Origin: Paracyclopina nana
Lineage: Eukaryota > Arthropoda > Copepoda > Cyclopoida > Cyclopettidae
Direction of reading: 5' to 3'
Length of the DNA stretch: 64,000 bases
Assembly (NCBI GenBank): GCA_019096065.1
Contig: JAGUCH010000008.1
Location: forward strand, 2,361,001-2,425,000
Shown one piece after another: positions 55,101 through 58,115 of the stretch. The position numbers and the translations under genes are program-made. The notes below the pieces were generated by a model, which saw only the letters and a program-made list of their open reading frames with translations, was not told the DNA's origin and ran no database searches. Within the stretch, counting starts at the first letter, position 1. Each line of letters begins with the position of its first letter.

Positions 55101-57840
55101 GAAGCTTGTCCTAATTACTACGCCGCGTCAAGTGACACAGAGAAAAAGGTTGCAGTTGCTAAGCTCGTTTATTTATTTTTTGTCTAGGCTATGAGCGGCC
55201 AAGACAAAACACACACACAAACGCACGCACAAATACACACACTCACTTATTACAATATAAAAGATGGAGTAAAATTTGGCACTACTGGTGCCAACAGGTG
55301 TATGGATGGTAATTTCTTCTAAGTCTCTGAAACAAAGGTGCATCAACTTTTTACGCAAAAAAGGTATGCCACTTCGCCAACCAGTGTCGACTCAGTGAAT
55401 GAAAAAATAAAAGTTTGCCCACTCCTCCTCGAGTTGCGGGCCGGCCAACCTTCCCTGTGCCCTCGGCAACTTGTCCAAGGTTAGCCAGTTTTTTGGGCCC
55501 CAAACACGCATTTTCCTTTGTGGCTCCCACTCTGGCTCCACGCGTGGCCTATTTGGGGTTCATTGACTCGCAGGTCATAGATTACATCATCTTCTTCCAT
55601 CTGTGTGGCCAAACCCACGGACGAGACCCACTAGTGTCGCAACACTCTTGCGCTCACTCGCCCCATTATGGATAGGCAACAGAGGCTCAGGTCGCAACCT
55701 GCACCTTGGCTGGCTTTCCGGCTGCCATGGCACCCATACTCCAAGCTATGCCATGCGGAGCCTGCACGCATGCATTCACCTCCGGGAAAGACAGTGTCAT
55801 TGTTACTTTGTGTAGGCCCATCATCATAACAATGGTCCATGGAAGACATCATCAACGGGCTGGTGGTACGTCACGGCCTGTACCTTCTTGCACTCCCCGC
55901 GCGCCAGTTCCAACCCGCCAACGGCATCAATGCGCAATTTGGGTCTAAGGGAATCTAAAGCCTACGCACCACATAGGCCCAAATGCCATCGGAGTGACCC
56001 CCATCGGCTCGTCAGCCTTCGGGATTTTGCTTTTGTACTGTAGTAGACACACCCTGATCGCAATCAGCATGCGGCCCAACCTGCGCCGCAGAGCAGGAAT
56101 CCTGATCCACACCAAGACATTTTCCGGGACTTCATGGGGTTTTGGTTATCAAACCTTTAGGAGAGAGAGTGGCCTTCAATCCCTCCGGGGCCTCCAAAAT
56201 GGTGTGCGACGGTCACACCCTCTGAAGCCTAGGATGGTTAGCATCGGCTTCATGGTCACGGTACCGTTCGCAGCCTCCGGGTGCTGGCCGGATGTCTACC
56301 CGCCTTGGACCCAAAGCCGCAGCCTCGGTGCTCCAACTATGGCGAGGTACATCACATGGCAAGCTTCAGTGCTGTAGACCAGTGGTTGGGCCTCCTACCC
56401 ACGTCCTCAATGGCCTCAACGGCCTCGGGCTAGGGTGCATAACTGCCCAGGAAACCTCTATACAAGTTATGGTCGAACAAAGTCAAACAAGGTTGTCTTA
56501 TTCACTACGCTTTTAACACCACACAAATTAATGGCAGCAAATACAAAGAAATAAGTACTGCAGTAATTATTCTTGTGGCCATCTTCTTCATGCCTCAGCA
56601 CACTTTGGAGAACTTTGGTGGGACAATAGCAGGGCAGAGCTCACTCAATGGGCCATGTGCACTTGGTCCATGTCTTGCTTCTCTGAAGTCCCCCATCGAA
56701 CTCCCCGACTCTTCTCCTTCTTCTCCACTCGTTGCATTGCAGAAAGTTCCATCAGCTTCCATCTGCTTCTCTCCGTTCTTATGCAGCTGCAGGTCCTCTT
56801 CTATGAAGCAGCTAGCAACTCCTCCACACAATGGCTAGCGACTTCTCCACTCAAGGTCAGGTGAATCGCATAGGTAGCAGCAGCAGCAGCAGCAATAATA
56901 AGAGAGTTGGAGGAGATGAAAAAGGGTGTATGGAGTGGTTTTGAGTAAGGAGGTTTTGTGATTTTGAGGTAGTGATGTAGCGGTGAATGGGCAACCTTCC
57001 GGACTTCTGGTGGCTCCACGGGTTCCACGGTTTCCACAGGTTCCACTGGAGGGGTCCAATCAAGTCCTATTCTGGTCGTAACGTGCACCAGAGACATGAT
57101 GTACTTATTGCCCATCAGAACTAGAATATGTATTTTTTGTAGATTTCCTCCACCAGTTTGGCATGCCTTGCTGCAATTATGCTTCATTCACCAGAAAACT
57201 TCATCAAGGACTGGGCCAACATCCAGAAATCAGAAAACGCTAAGATACACTACATCAATGAAATTGGGGAAAATGCAGTAGAATGTACTACAAAGAAAGC
57301 CATTAAGAAGATACATGATTACCATTGATATTTTTTGCATTATTTATTTTAGTGCTGGTTGGTGCTCTCACAATTTGGTTGGCTTCAATTTTGCTGATTC
57401 TGGGCATCAAGAAGAACTCGACTGGTTTGATATTACCTTGGGTTGTCATAAATATTGGTGATCTTGCTGGCGGCATTATTGTTTTCATATCGAAATTGTC
57501 GTCACCTAGGAGTCATCTTGGCCCCTCGAAGATAGGGGCTTCTATCTGTTATTTTTTGCTCAGCATCTATTTCATAAAGTCTGTTCATGCATACTACAAG
57601 AGCCTAAAGAGGCAGAAGCAATTCTCGAGGGAAATGCTGCAGCTGTCTACCACAACCTTAAATTCTGGTAAATAGGTGTACTTCAAGAAACTTCTAATCT
57701 CTAATTTTGCTGATTTATTAATAGAGCTCTCCATTTCCACGACTACAGAGCTGCGAACATTTCCTAGCTCTAGGCCACAAAGCTTGAAAAGTCAGAAAAG
57801 CTCCGATGATGATGATGATTTCATTCTATATGAGAAATAA
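34115..57840 (+). CDS. DUF4728-like four-helix membrane protein, intron 1 carries the LTR element
   Basis: Four exons join in phase: 34115-34180, 57143-57284, 57353-57667 and 57725-57840, giving 212 residues. The second donor (GTACTA) is weak but keeps the frame. Exon 1 encodes MNKGFLGISLKLQTFVIATS. Exon 3 encodes three strong helices with KNSTGLILPWVVINIG, a pattern typical of small arthropod tetraspan proteins of the DUF4728 type. The C-terminus is polar and ends DDDDDFILYEK, with AATAAA overlapping the stop. Intron 1 is 22,962 bp. Removing the LTR element and one target duplication leaves about 50 bp, normal for this genome. Splicing across the element is inferred. If it fails, the gene is disrupted. 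Confidence 0.65.
34210..35127 (-). repeat. 3' LTR of the element (left copy)
   Basis: 918 bp, starting TGGTGTGCGACGG and ending TTGCCCATCA on the + strand, so TG...CA in either direction. Same length as, and apparently the same sequence as, 56200-57117. Contains a short CAG repeat near 34887. Confidence 0.93.
35128..35140 (-). promoter_or_regulatory. polypurine tract next to the 3' LTR
   Basis: On the minus strand GGGCCGGGGAA immediately precedes the LTR start (TGATGGGC). Its position and purine bias fit the plus-strand primer of reverse transcription, although two pyrimidines interrupt it. Confidence 0.55.
35230..37116 (-). CDS. env-like type I membrane glycoprotein
   Basis: 628 residues from an ATG. 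Signal peptide at ~1-19 (MLFELVFILTLLGSGTWG), a large Cys-containing ectodomain with several N-glycosylation sequons, one transmembrane helix at ~552-574 (IILTVSLLSAALGFTCMGIL) and a basic ~54-residue tail with CSRC near the membrane. It occupies the env position, just before the polypurine tract and 3' LTR. I recognise no specific fusion-protein class and see no obvious furin site. A TATA-like TTTATAA at 37174-37180 (minus strand) lies ~58 bp before the ATG, so it may be transcribed from its own promoter. The frame is intact. Function in cell-to-cell transfer is inference from topology and position. Confidence 0.65.
   Translation of the reverse strand: MLFELVFILTLLGSGTWGLSNYPNTQFVLDEALCHSGHALVPVRVVHHPRMVKKAMVLDTKDYSGLLQSTIGVLNNIDTVVKEVKDKEDLVHIGNMLAVGEESTPNTIDKACSKRQGFVPFAPKTYEDMDVFLELLRYTAKESPLATKVTLCAKFRIVNEVPMSLDGKTTFPQVGYEKKPDDEIIAGYPCITGYFTVGQGPRTMTSVKAHAPHSDGKATICVQNDFVITHKDFVKSELSGRKSFLEKAYNAVMALAESGKSTKFTDGMIANTTPLRVPPKVSLAFRLLKGFSKVFLKSGLLPNDLQQVLSYADTVVQFARNFGQAGTRFSLPTLAHNSDRNAATITNVYEPLANTEQSGDFVTQGIVGYKEMDPTPEVTYHIVSRSKNGFLLHDRYLTRRNDLVFVSREIPIYSDCFVHDHNLTVCENKDFDLTEGVQHCAKVLLGLALGDPFDACELEPLKTNTLTDVGCANYKGFLNLVSSAMINRTCLNDFKNSMVLEPGSYQILSNCKVSLGTQSTGYEDSPWESDMVKFFTKFPEDELGGLFNNWEIILTVSLLSAALGFTCMGILIWKRRRVCSRCYDDGGYVRPNTSRSRLRYNRGDRKKDADQNQRLTVRMSGLGGATLV
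37174..37180 (-). promoter_or_regulatory. TATA box of the env-like gene
   Basis: TTTATAAGG on the minus strand, ~58 bp upstream of the env-like ATG. That is a suitable distance for a TSS with a ~30 base leader. Confidence 0.45.
37355..38653 (-). CDS. element-encoded protein of unknown function
   Basis: Intact frame of 432 residues from MSDSLNSLDN. A 26-residue longer version starts at 38731. I prefer the inner start because a strong TATA box (TATAAAAAGG) lies only ~35 bp upstream of it, downstream of the outer ATG. The first ~120 residues are acidic and Ser/Met-rich. The middle (about 150-340) is a folded domain with beta-strand-like segments (VPFDLTIRING, CIELIIEPV, IPDFLVIFPML, GYYVHGIRGQGGAQLPVVV). 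The end is basic (KSWQQKPRRGPRLYADVARGR) then helical. There is no signal peptide or membrane helix. A structural (matrix/tegument/capsid-like) role would fit beside an envelope gene but is not shown. No family recognised. Confidence 0.6.
   Translation of the reverse strand: MSDSLNSLDNLRMSLITESMEGESALVSMMETDKTGEFNEQEVSELLKDDEPVMDRNMPAVNIENQAQNQTTRHQDQEEPLEVPLERVSSSLGYPLPFEDLIRPPHMEGLQAYAREASRTRATIQQHYDASLLKIATKEVMTVGKEVPFDLTIRINGEPYERTEPRRPLKVKNFDCIELIIEPVSKGGEIPDFLVIFPMLDNLPVYNLPDKMEYDENVHKLANVRSWSAVQSPTAVGYYVHGIRGQGGAQLPVVVSKHYTKRGCIQIMPTLDSSFWDPRMFHDLTSPYLQLYVGPPSCLNNGVAQAPRKLDVKIDMTALLPTMVAQFVDRAIGTYPQCVRYTAGARPQKLAAFVEKSWQQKPRRGPRLYADVARGRPFGAGTNGPDILHAKRSKVDKNKERVNYLLQAKMEEMTPSDIKVFTEAINGFVGQF
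38688..38695 (-). promoter_or_regulatory. TATA box of the 432-residue gene
   Basis: TATAAAAA on the minus strand, followed by GGGCAGG, 35-42 bases before the ATG at 38653. It implies a very short leader. Confidence 0.55.
38732..39017. promoter_or_regulatory. divergent intergenic region inside the element
   Basis: About 290 bp between the minus-strand unknown gene and a plus-strand spliced gene. It contains a perfect 14 bp palindrome GCGTGCGCGCACGC within 38829-38848. A short upstream ATG frame at 38941 overlaps the plus-strand start. Probably a bidirectional control region. Confidence 0.45.
39018..40073 (+). CDS. antisense spliced gene: single-pass membrane protein
   Basis: Lies on the opposite strand to gag-pol. 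Three exons: 39018-39386, 39456-39794 and 39864-40073, giving 305 residues. Introns are 69 bp each with GTAAGT/TTACAG and GTAAGG/TTTCAG sites. The second can also be read through in frame. The N-terminal ~105 residues are acidic and rich in Pro, Thr, Ser and Val. One hydrophobic helix at ~109-134 spans the first intron (GWIGLGASIGMAL, then ILLGMLVYFCVW). The C-terminus is cytosolic-type: Arg-rich next to the membrane, a second RRSRRARARD cluster and an acidic tail. An AATAAA at 40364-40369 closes the unit. No family recognised. A type III or I membrane protein is inferred, since the N-terminus lacks a good signal peptide. Confidence 0.6.
40364..40369 (+). terminator. poly(A) signal of the antisense membrane-protein gene
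   Basis: AATAAA about 290 bp after the stop codon and upstream of the next plus-strand gene. Confidence 0.55.
40546..41321 (+). CDS. antisense spliced gene: Arg/Pro/Gly-rich protein
   Basis: A run of good splice sites supports a plus-strand transcript: exons 40546-40572 (MAGFLHGLF), 40644-40797, 40856-41077 and 41140 onward, with three 58-71 bp GTAAGT introns. The joined frame is Thr/Ala/Pro-rich, then strongly Arg-rich (RRDPLGRGPERGRRPR), ~194 residues if the stop at 41319 is used. An AATAAA at 41243-41248 lies before that stop, so the last exon or frame may differ. In another frame exon 3 is also open and Gly/Arg/Pro-rich. This block is far more GC-rich than its neighbours. A TAATAAAAAG box near 40454 could be its promoter. 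Function unknown. The basic, low-complexity product might bind nucleic acid. Confidence 0.4.
41243..41248 (+). terminator. poly(A) signal of the Arg/Pro-rich gene
   Basis: AATAAA inside the last predicted exon. If used, it would cut the transcript before the stop at 41319. Confidence 0.4.
41322..42890. other. non-coding part of the element with interspersed 23 bp repeats
   Basis: No convincing ORF on either strand. It contains most of the five copies of a short GCATTCCAGCTCGG motif (next entry). Confidence 0.6.
41493..42635 (+). repeat. five interspersed copies of a 23 bp motif
   Basis: GCATTCCAGCTCGGNCTTGA and close variants occur at 41493, 41580, 41692, 41730 and 42613, all in the same orientation and usually followed by TGC. 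Two copies share an upstream ATTATAGC. The spacing is irregular (16-860 bp), so this is not a tandem array. The copies may be protein-binding sites of an enhancer or packaging region. Confidence 0.75.
42897..43874 (+). CDS. possible third antisense spliced gene
   Basis: Weak model. TATATATA at ~42897 and a C-run precede a possible leader ending at a good donor (TTCAG/GTAAGT, ~42972). A polypyrimidine acceptor (TTTTTAG) ends just before an ATG at 43343. CDS 43343-43531 then joins 43581-43874 in frame after a good acceptor (CTCATTTCAG), but its donor GTGTGA is poor. The product would be ~160 residues with several Cys and sequons (NHSF, NITYS). No family recognised. The frame could be chance. 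Confidence 0.22.
43875..44562. other. non-coding stretch between pol tail and antisense genes
   Basis: AT-rich, with only short chance ORFs. It probably holds the 3' end of the pol transcript and the end of any antisense transcript. Confidence 0.5.
44563..44793 (-). CDS. last segment of the pol tail
   Basis: About 76 codons in a frame shifted relative to the long tail ORF and overlapping its end. Charged and helical (KRELLEEVIPNWKLNK ... YDELYKLAFKKFK). Probably the natural C-terminus of the polyprotein, separated by a frame change near 44723-44790. Confidence 0.5.
   Translation of the reverse strand: MLGLQIRTKGQTKKRELLEEVIPNWKLNKNMAAVHDYIQFLKATGMDHQDDSNINEMKKLRLTYDELYKLAFKKFK
44723..46633 (-). 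CDS. ~636-residue C-terminal extension of pol
   Basis: Follows the integrase and overlaps the preceding frame by 30 bp. No enzyme motif is seen. It is largely disordered, rich in Ser, Pro, Glu and Thr, with Pro-rich stretches and an Arg/Lys block (RRQLELSPRKRPPSPP). Near its end a ~30-residue module occurs twice: LRFLPHNLRRRKNVNYRSLA and IRILPRRQLRERKETVDYRE, each followed by G-(F/I)-R-(E/K)-Y. Many gypsy elements have a short chromatin-tethering domain after integrase. This tail is much longer, and the duplicated basic module is a candidate tether. It might also be a separate protein released by proteolysis. Confidence 0.55.
   Translation of the reverse strand: MRGHTKASSIVASQSSLISQSTSMDTEPSAIHQTYKRSGSILMQKAASLFKPSDILRIQEENKQLVQKQWEQYDRKKLEEKYLADNAGNNILHKEASDSLSDTGTDDFIEQAIALSANTGPNEAFYEDMLALSQRGPPTFAEMAQQERLYPNLPSVKPDHISTPDRSNVSEGTLAGVSPVKWAFRGQYRDQRVPDIPESPEKYHTPDQSMSATPNKDNDNIEEIVEKAASFIAPSKFDTDLESLSAGLESMQLALPTDPFGGNTHDDENESSDSDDTTTIYYTARKNLRRTPLTKSIKQNVQKAIDIVRRQLELSPRKRPPSPPIDNPMEGPSAPKPEIYGAEGGEPQVRYTIMKSPVRKPDLQPRNSELPNAGVPQTVPSTNVLEHFSAKVTPLGDLAMTENEHLAHPSTPEVTHPTVRLTSPVVPQPGTQKPPEAAVRAPYEPEKLSPLRFLPHNLRRRKNVNYRSLAGFREYNKNNVPAGPPAIVQPDPLEALTRPEAALTAEQNTSPLQNVQQLLDQPSSSAATPIAGSKEPESSAAVQPTVEPEISEPTPIRILPRRQLRERKETVDYRELAGIRKYGKEKSKAGKAQKYFPNIPRIAPLDREEKEFARVRFTNTNQRPDQKERVTRRGNS
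46603..47118 (-). CDS. integrase C-terminal domain segment
   Basis: 171 codons from MPFYHLGRDVFEI. Contains an SH3-like GSLVLVIKHPINKQRYKF ... FEVIDIG unit, as found in gypsy integrase C-terminal domains. It overlaps the end of the core-domain frame by 19 bases at a T run, so it is read only after a frame change. Its own last residues diverge where the next frame takes over. Confidence 0.65.
   Translation of the reverse strand: MPFYHLGRDVFEILSESEDKIHKAEWRQRMREYDLEEQFHLEKMKATERPSFKPEIGSLVLVIKHPINKQRYKFMDDLFEVIDIGQHSTVTVKPYLYDGLTREVSLDHVKLYRFHELYRFLPEKLSNLLKRPYTPEEILRKKQGMRLSNFLKGQPLKVMIIVCGVIQRPLV
47100..48086 (-). CDS. integrase core segment of pol
   Basis: Inserts the element cDNA into host DNA. 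The zinc-binding N-domain (His 94, His 97 or 99, Cys 129, Cys 132) is followed by the catalytic core with Asp 161 (VMIDLAKF), Asp 222 (LLADNGAQL) and Glu 262 (AYAENAIR). The D-to-E spacing is 39 residues, slightly more than the usual 35 of Ty3/gypsy. No ATG start: the frame begins inside the RNase H frame, so a frame change separates the two. Confidence 0.85.
   Translation of the reverse strand: MCTVKRRISPHLPGITRNLLIKLQQNCEETQKIINLIMLSPPEKVPLDVAVKYRVLDGALLVIRKNVKLPFSVATNTKVYMSMPNCVYLMACIHLLHNHLGSKKTNTLFTQSMYSTYSARISRIIIGACMHCALYRQANTRFVGKGRFRIPTQPWELVMIDLAKFDDTLVKGSSAKDLLVFVDVYSKMIIAKPLLDAKYKQVANAMEEVISLFGVPKTLLADNGAQLTTNKALQRLVDRYKIKELCHYRTLSPYKHSNAYAENAIRIIRSALVLNSNSYNMRLCDVFKTSIYAINNRPLTYLAYTDDKGVKITPTPFRYFSIKCRSII
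48073..49365 (-). CDS. reverse transcriptase palm/thumb and RNase H segment of pol
   Basis: Copies element RNA into DNA in a cytoplasmic particle. Contains the RT LQGIAIAP motif, the catalytic YVDD (residues 52-55) and the gypsy-like HLGDLRKLFQSLKD ... LGHLIS ... FIGMTNW connection. The following RNase H-type domain has YLVVDSG, then a Glu in FQREALGVL and VTDCLS as likely metal ligands. It has no ATG start and overlaps the preceding RT segment in another frame. The YVDD arrangement and connection place it in Ty3/gypsy rather than BEL/Pao, whose RT motifs differ. Confidence 0.88.
   Translation of the reverse strand: MLLCSNVPRSIYRSVFLKSKSCLQGIAIAPRMFAELLQQALNPEILPFTCVYVDDLVVACKNPGKPRPATLDDYIRHLGDLRKLFQSLKDLNALLQIKKTQLGVKEATVLGHLISIDENGIMTMRMPDKFRSAFDDFPIPTTKKQLQKFIGMTNWLSQYCPNMATYTAPLLDVLQTAQGKTGKFTFTAFQEKCFYKVIDEIKTGMSLALPRFKEGYLVVDSGVISTSALLMEVNEDGKAVCVGAHSARFPLSVCLSYHSFQREALGVLTMINHFKSILFAYERLVIVTDCLSIASVLASSFTGKDAFTHRLAARIYSLPVAWKLRAVPRTEVEVVDVLLNKYHQTPEGETIFYAPYSIAGQITKDIYANKYPLPDAIKDKVLTTQELLTHVYDTLVNSGTMSKTLLQKRLHCLNDKWVDMIGTKPPFVHC
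49314..49898 (-). CDS. reverse transcriptase N-terminal segment of pol
   Basis: Fingers and first palm half of RT. LLVDLTSFNKNLI matches the gypsy RLVVDYRxLN motif, and MSSFDVTSGYDNLPV holds the first catalytic Asp. It ends at a stop just after VYIDQSF in a short T/C run. The continuation is in the next frame (49365-48073), so this is a single-base frame change within RT. No ATG. The frame is open upstream into the preceding segment. Confidence 0.85.
   Translation of the reverse strand: MKPETILNMDLEHIPDEVREDFRDLLIEYKTIFSEDPRSYRLWNVEPMKFQLKDDKPLVPKVFNMSEYETTQVDRKIALMLSSGLIEIVDKSLNRYSACPCFLTSRPNDEKLPMKQRKPRLLVDLTSFNKNLIFTTSEHIVPPIPTLLGMLSNSCLMSSFDVTSGYDNLPVDSDSADMCCFAVTSLAVYIDQSF
49925..50893 (-). 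CDS. unknown segment between protease and RT
   Basis: 322 codons without an ATG near the start. No family recognised. It contains Cys pairs (CPPCMTIALC, and HGCSCKPC near the end) that could bind a metal, and a mixed alpha/beta composition. Its last ~50 residues (SELDLVSASLELSKDER ... FPSEFDPS) look like the linker that precedes RT. It ends at a T run where the frame changes into RT. An extra ~250-residue domain at this place is unusual for gypsy pol. Confidence 0.55.
   Translation of the reverse strand: MISRKGNYVFISANQSDGYEEITDVIISKFMKREKWDELPWAVIVPGHKLLSGEQKRIVIKMNMMVDKLKVVWLKYKYICPPCMTIALCPIESYLNGMDRVIITMMIHEYENYPLAYQRNELDKYFELNVLGAHGIMFKLSNNVELIFHVPSEHAENIGYLTTLMYIIIGQLRYQNVADDVWIRTLMDGDVHVGDPLCMATTAALLVLSGLQMYPDDLTKEDIKTKFGKFIPFVLEPHGCSCKPCLAKNMGIKVPLKSFTTIYEGPIVDTSVRQTVLKSPSELDLVSASLELSKDERNNQKLYDEVYNLLLKFPSEFDPSVF
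50911..52380 (-). CDS. aspartic protease ORF with two membrane helices
   Basis: 489 residues with an ATG that overlaps the gag stop (TAATG), suggesting reinitiation or frameshifting as the gag-pol switch. The N-terminal ~75 residues are polar. Two hydrophobic helices follow at ~78-98 (EISIILFAITICQYCLFGW) and ~101-120 (PITVICSGAIIALWYYFV). The retropepsin domain begins ~190 with LHALFDSGA (catalytic Asp 197) and continues with a flap-like region and LLMIGNSLL. A second domain (~300-489) is unassigned. It cleaves the element polyproteins. Membrane anchoring is inferred from the helices and is not typical of retroelement proteases. Confidence 0.75.
   Translation of the reverse strand: MGPSTKTPNKNDKDSYILPSFMMGECNKEVGRAYFDYLKEKSVKNAEIMTRGSEDKKALVLAIRGRKSRFVHQHTMTVIEISIILFAITICQYCLFGWDYWPITVICSGAIIALWYYFVKGSTSDEQKTCSNDGIVTHLASVNANEAEPVTHFEPLPNPELEDDMLSIYSLKLHNVCERYFIPVEITGKIRLHALFDSGAMVQIISRTLVKLIEDKIGYTLPRVETNYVIKNFNGEEFPGNEAVSIQVAFGNRVLIRQAVFLVSDCDTLLMIGNSLLVDNNVRMTSKDGKHFMDFPGKSKHKKIPLLLSKEAFYPVAINEGITLLPGEEVTTMASLPHDLPVISNDIQIDSDSDEDDDLGRTHHQKNVYSGLVDKYLNFMPSNEYRGVTSEGALTAVTRKGTFPVNIGNNTEDPIYLNAHAVIGRARIVKKQKFKSTVAAHVANISLKALEHEMESCYCNYLDSHVIVQFTDINGLSFTDMHFSMPMSH
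52380..54557 (-). CDS. Gag, main segment with zinc knuckles
   Basis: About 725 codons. The main particle protein that packages element RNA. Residues ~100-620 are mostly helical and acidic/basic, capsid-like. A coiled-coil-like stretch precedes two Cys/His knuckles at the C-terminus: CLFCNQMHYATQC (671-683, CX2CX3HX4C) and CPLCKGLHLEFRGEQC (701-716). CX2CX3HX4C spacing is more usual in BEL/Pao Gag than in gypsy (CX2CX4HX4C), in contrast with the gypsy-like RT. The frame has no ATG at its beginning and overlaps the end of the preceding segment. A single-base frame change near 54556 joins the two. Confidence 0.75.
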   Translation of the reverse strand: MTSTTCALLCICFGLDEFLTRIEEKKDLQRIQEVDGSSMTYAMSGTHEMVATLISRNWLKIRAFGDGFSIVARLYGLQIDYFLNEPLNLKPQKTSGQSVHFPNNETSNAVPDMSSIASPPGTNHHEFTTGVDLNGQNKSVLTSTKMNPRDLHNLTNSVTLPPMKVVHRMVQKMLSGGHLNIQELNTVKAYYTKMHDASTANKIIASAQITAKHMVGAKVESIFSKNLERTLSIVDAATKERMVPETDVIYDESAPISERLKLINTDEIKDVESARRVILQMVDPNLSSGKKLIEMQKLFSVLSTRDEFTSLQKQILAEGYLKTPEISVAAGVSADTSRSIYDPTTMRGYIAAPTNGHVKYASSQSMKEIRHKYTKKFDLHSSSLTAENIINFLDYMANEAGRQHWSHAALLTAMCEASSQNTSEYFKGMAGEGKDGMELLWQDIFNYTQFVRKEDPYFLIQEMIRKPTECFTATLKAILRLRMKIHSTTIGDGGDAHAVSEAISDGFALLGRHWPQNYQSLVNKYNDYLLRANIPARSLHAYNIMMNLIGSDLGTYVPRDLDRAHKEERLPMVPNMRAKPRIAMVEATEEEVLDSASTMSAASGRSQRSAKIINELQSELARANFELSRQAVEVAMMKAESPSEKINRLGKTFNIDTSKLPEGNPLQTNGCLFCNQMHYATQCTNYPNTNLTSIRNDGTLCPLCKGLHLEFRGEQCWKTRPARKQ
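54554..54943 (-). CDS. Gag N-terminal segment
   Basis: 129 codons from an ATG (MANQDSRITGP), the first start after the leader. Helical, with no known motif. It ends in a TGA that the next frame overlaps by a few bases, so it is probably the N-terminus of Gag separated by a frame change. A separate small protein is also possible. Confidence 0.55.
   Translation of the reverse strand: MANQDSRITGPTLAEEVTKVKDRLLQHLGISEDTFQGYLSQCHPNGTSRTALQRFLPHVAYPEALEFVTVTPAQIAAVWDRTRIVIVPREPIRPLDDHITAIIRTMPLKDPVGQVVNVVKYIDALDLIH
54944..56174. other. 5' leader of the element
   Basis: 1.2 kb between the primer site and the first gag ATG, without a supported ORF. It has two copies of ACGGAGTCACACG (54966 and 55007), a palindrome TTCGGTAATACCGAA near 55053 and a CA-rich tract (55207-55242). 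RNA packaging signals would be expected here. Confidence 0.6.
56175..56196 (-). promoter_or_regulatory. primer binding site (tRNA 3'-end complement)
   Basis: Three bases from the 5' LTR. Read on the + strand it looks like a tRNA 3' end: T-loop TTCAATC, stem CCTCC, acceptor GGGGCCT and terminal CCA. The minus strand therefore offers TGGAGGCCCCGGAGGGATTG to a tRNA primer. One base seems missing against a standard acceptor arm. The tRNA identity is unknown. Confidence 0.7.
56200..57117 (-). repeat. 5' LTR of the element (right copy)
   Basis: Direct repeat of 34210-35127 at a constant offset of 21,990 bp with no indel. On the element strand it starts TGATGGGC and ends CACACCA. It should hold the main promoter. 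I could not place a TATA box with confidence. Confidence 0.93.
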
Positions 57841-57904
57841 ACTGTATTTGCTATGAGTCTACTAATTTGTAGAAATTTTTTTTAAAAAAAATTCGAACAG
57901 CTCC

Positions 57905-58045
57905 GCAAGATGGCGCTACTTTTTCTTTAGGCAGCTGTTGCGTAGGAGACCAAACTCTTTTGCGCCATTCGACCGTTAAAAATGCCAAAAAGTTATAATA
58001 ACAAAAAATCCACTTCTGGTATTTTTGTCCTCTTTTACAAAGTGA
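57905..58045 (+). repeat. dispersed CCATCTAG repeat, copy 5
   Basis: Contains AAGATGGCGCTAC, GGAGACCAAACTCTTTTGCG, CCGTTAAAAATGCCAAAA and TCCACTTCTGGTATTTTT. The end is degraded. Confidence 0.7.
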
Positions 58046-58115
58046 TAGGGAAAAAGCGGCTTTACTAAATCTCTTGATTAATGCATCTATAATGCAACTA
58101 TTCAGTGTGGTAATT

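Larger units (their letters stand above)
34210..57117 (-). mobile_element. 22.9 kb LTR retroelement with accessory genes
   Basis: Bounded by two 918 bp direct repeats in which I see no difference, and flanked by GAAC (34206-34209 and 57118-57121, extendable to GAACT). In element orientation (minus strand) the order is LTR, primer site, Gag, protease, unknown segment, RT, RNase H, integrase, long tail, ~6 kb with antisense genes, gene of unknown function, env-like gene, polypurine tract, LTR. RT and integrase are Ty3/gypsy-like. Typical gypsy elements are 5-12 kb, so this one is about twice to four times as long. Apparently identical LTRs imply a recent insertion, yet the pol frame is broken in several places (see the pol segments). 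Confidence 0.9.

Noticed and set aside
34210..57117. Interpretation as a tandem segmental duplication rather than LTRs
   Set aside because: TG...CA ends, a matching GAAC(T) on the outer flanks, an adjacent primer site and purine tract, and enclosed RT/integrase fit only an LTR element.
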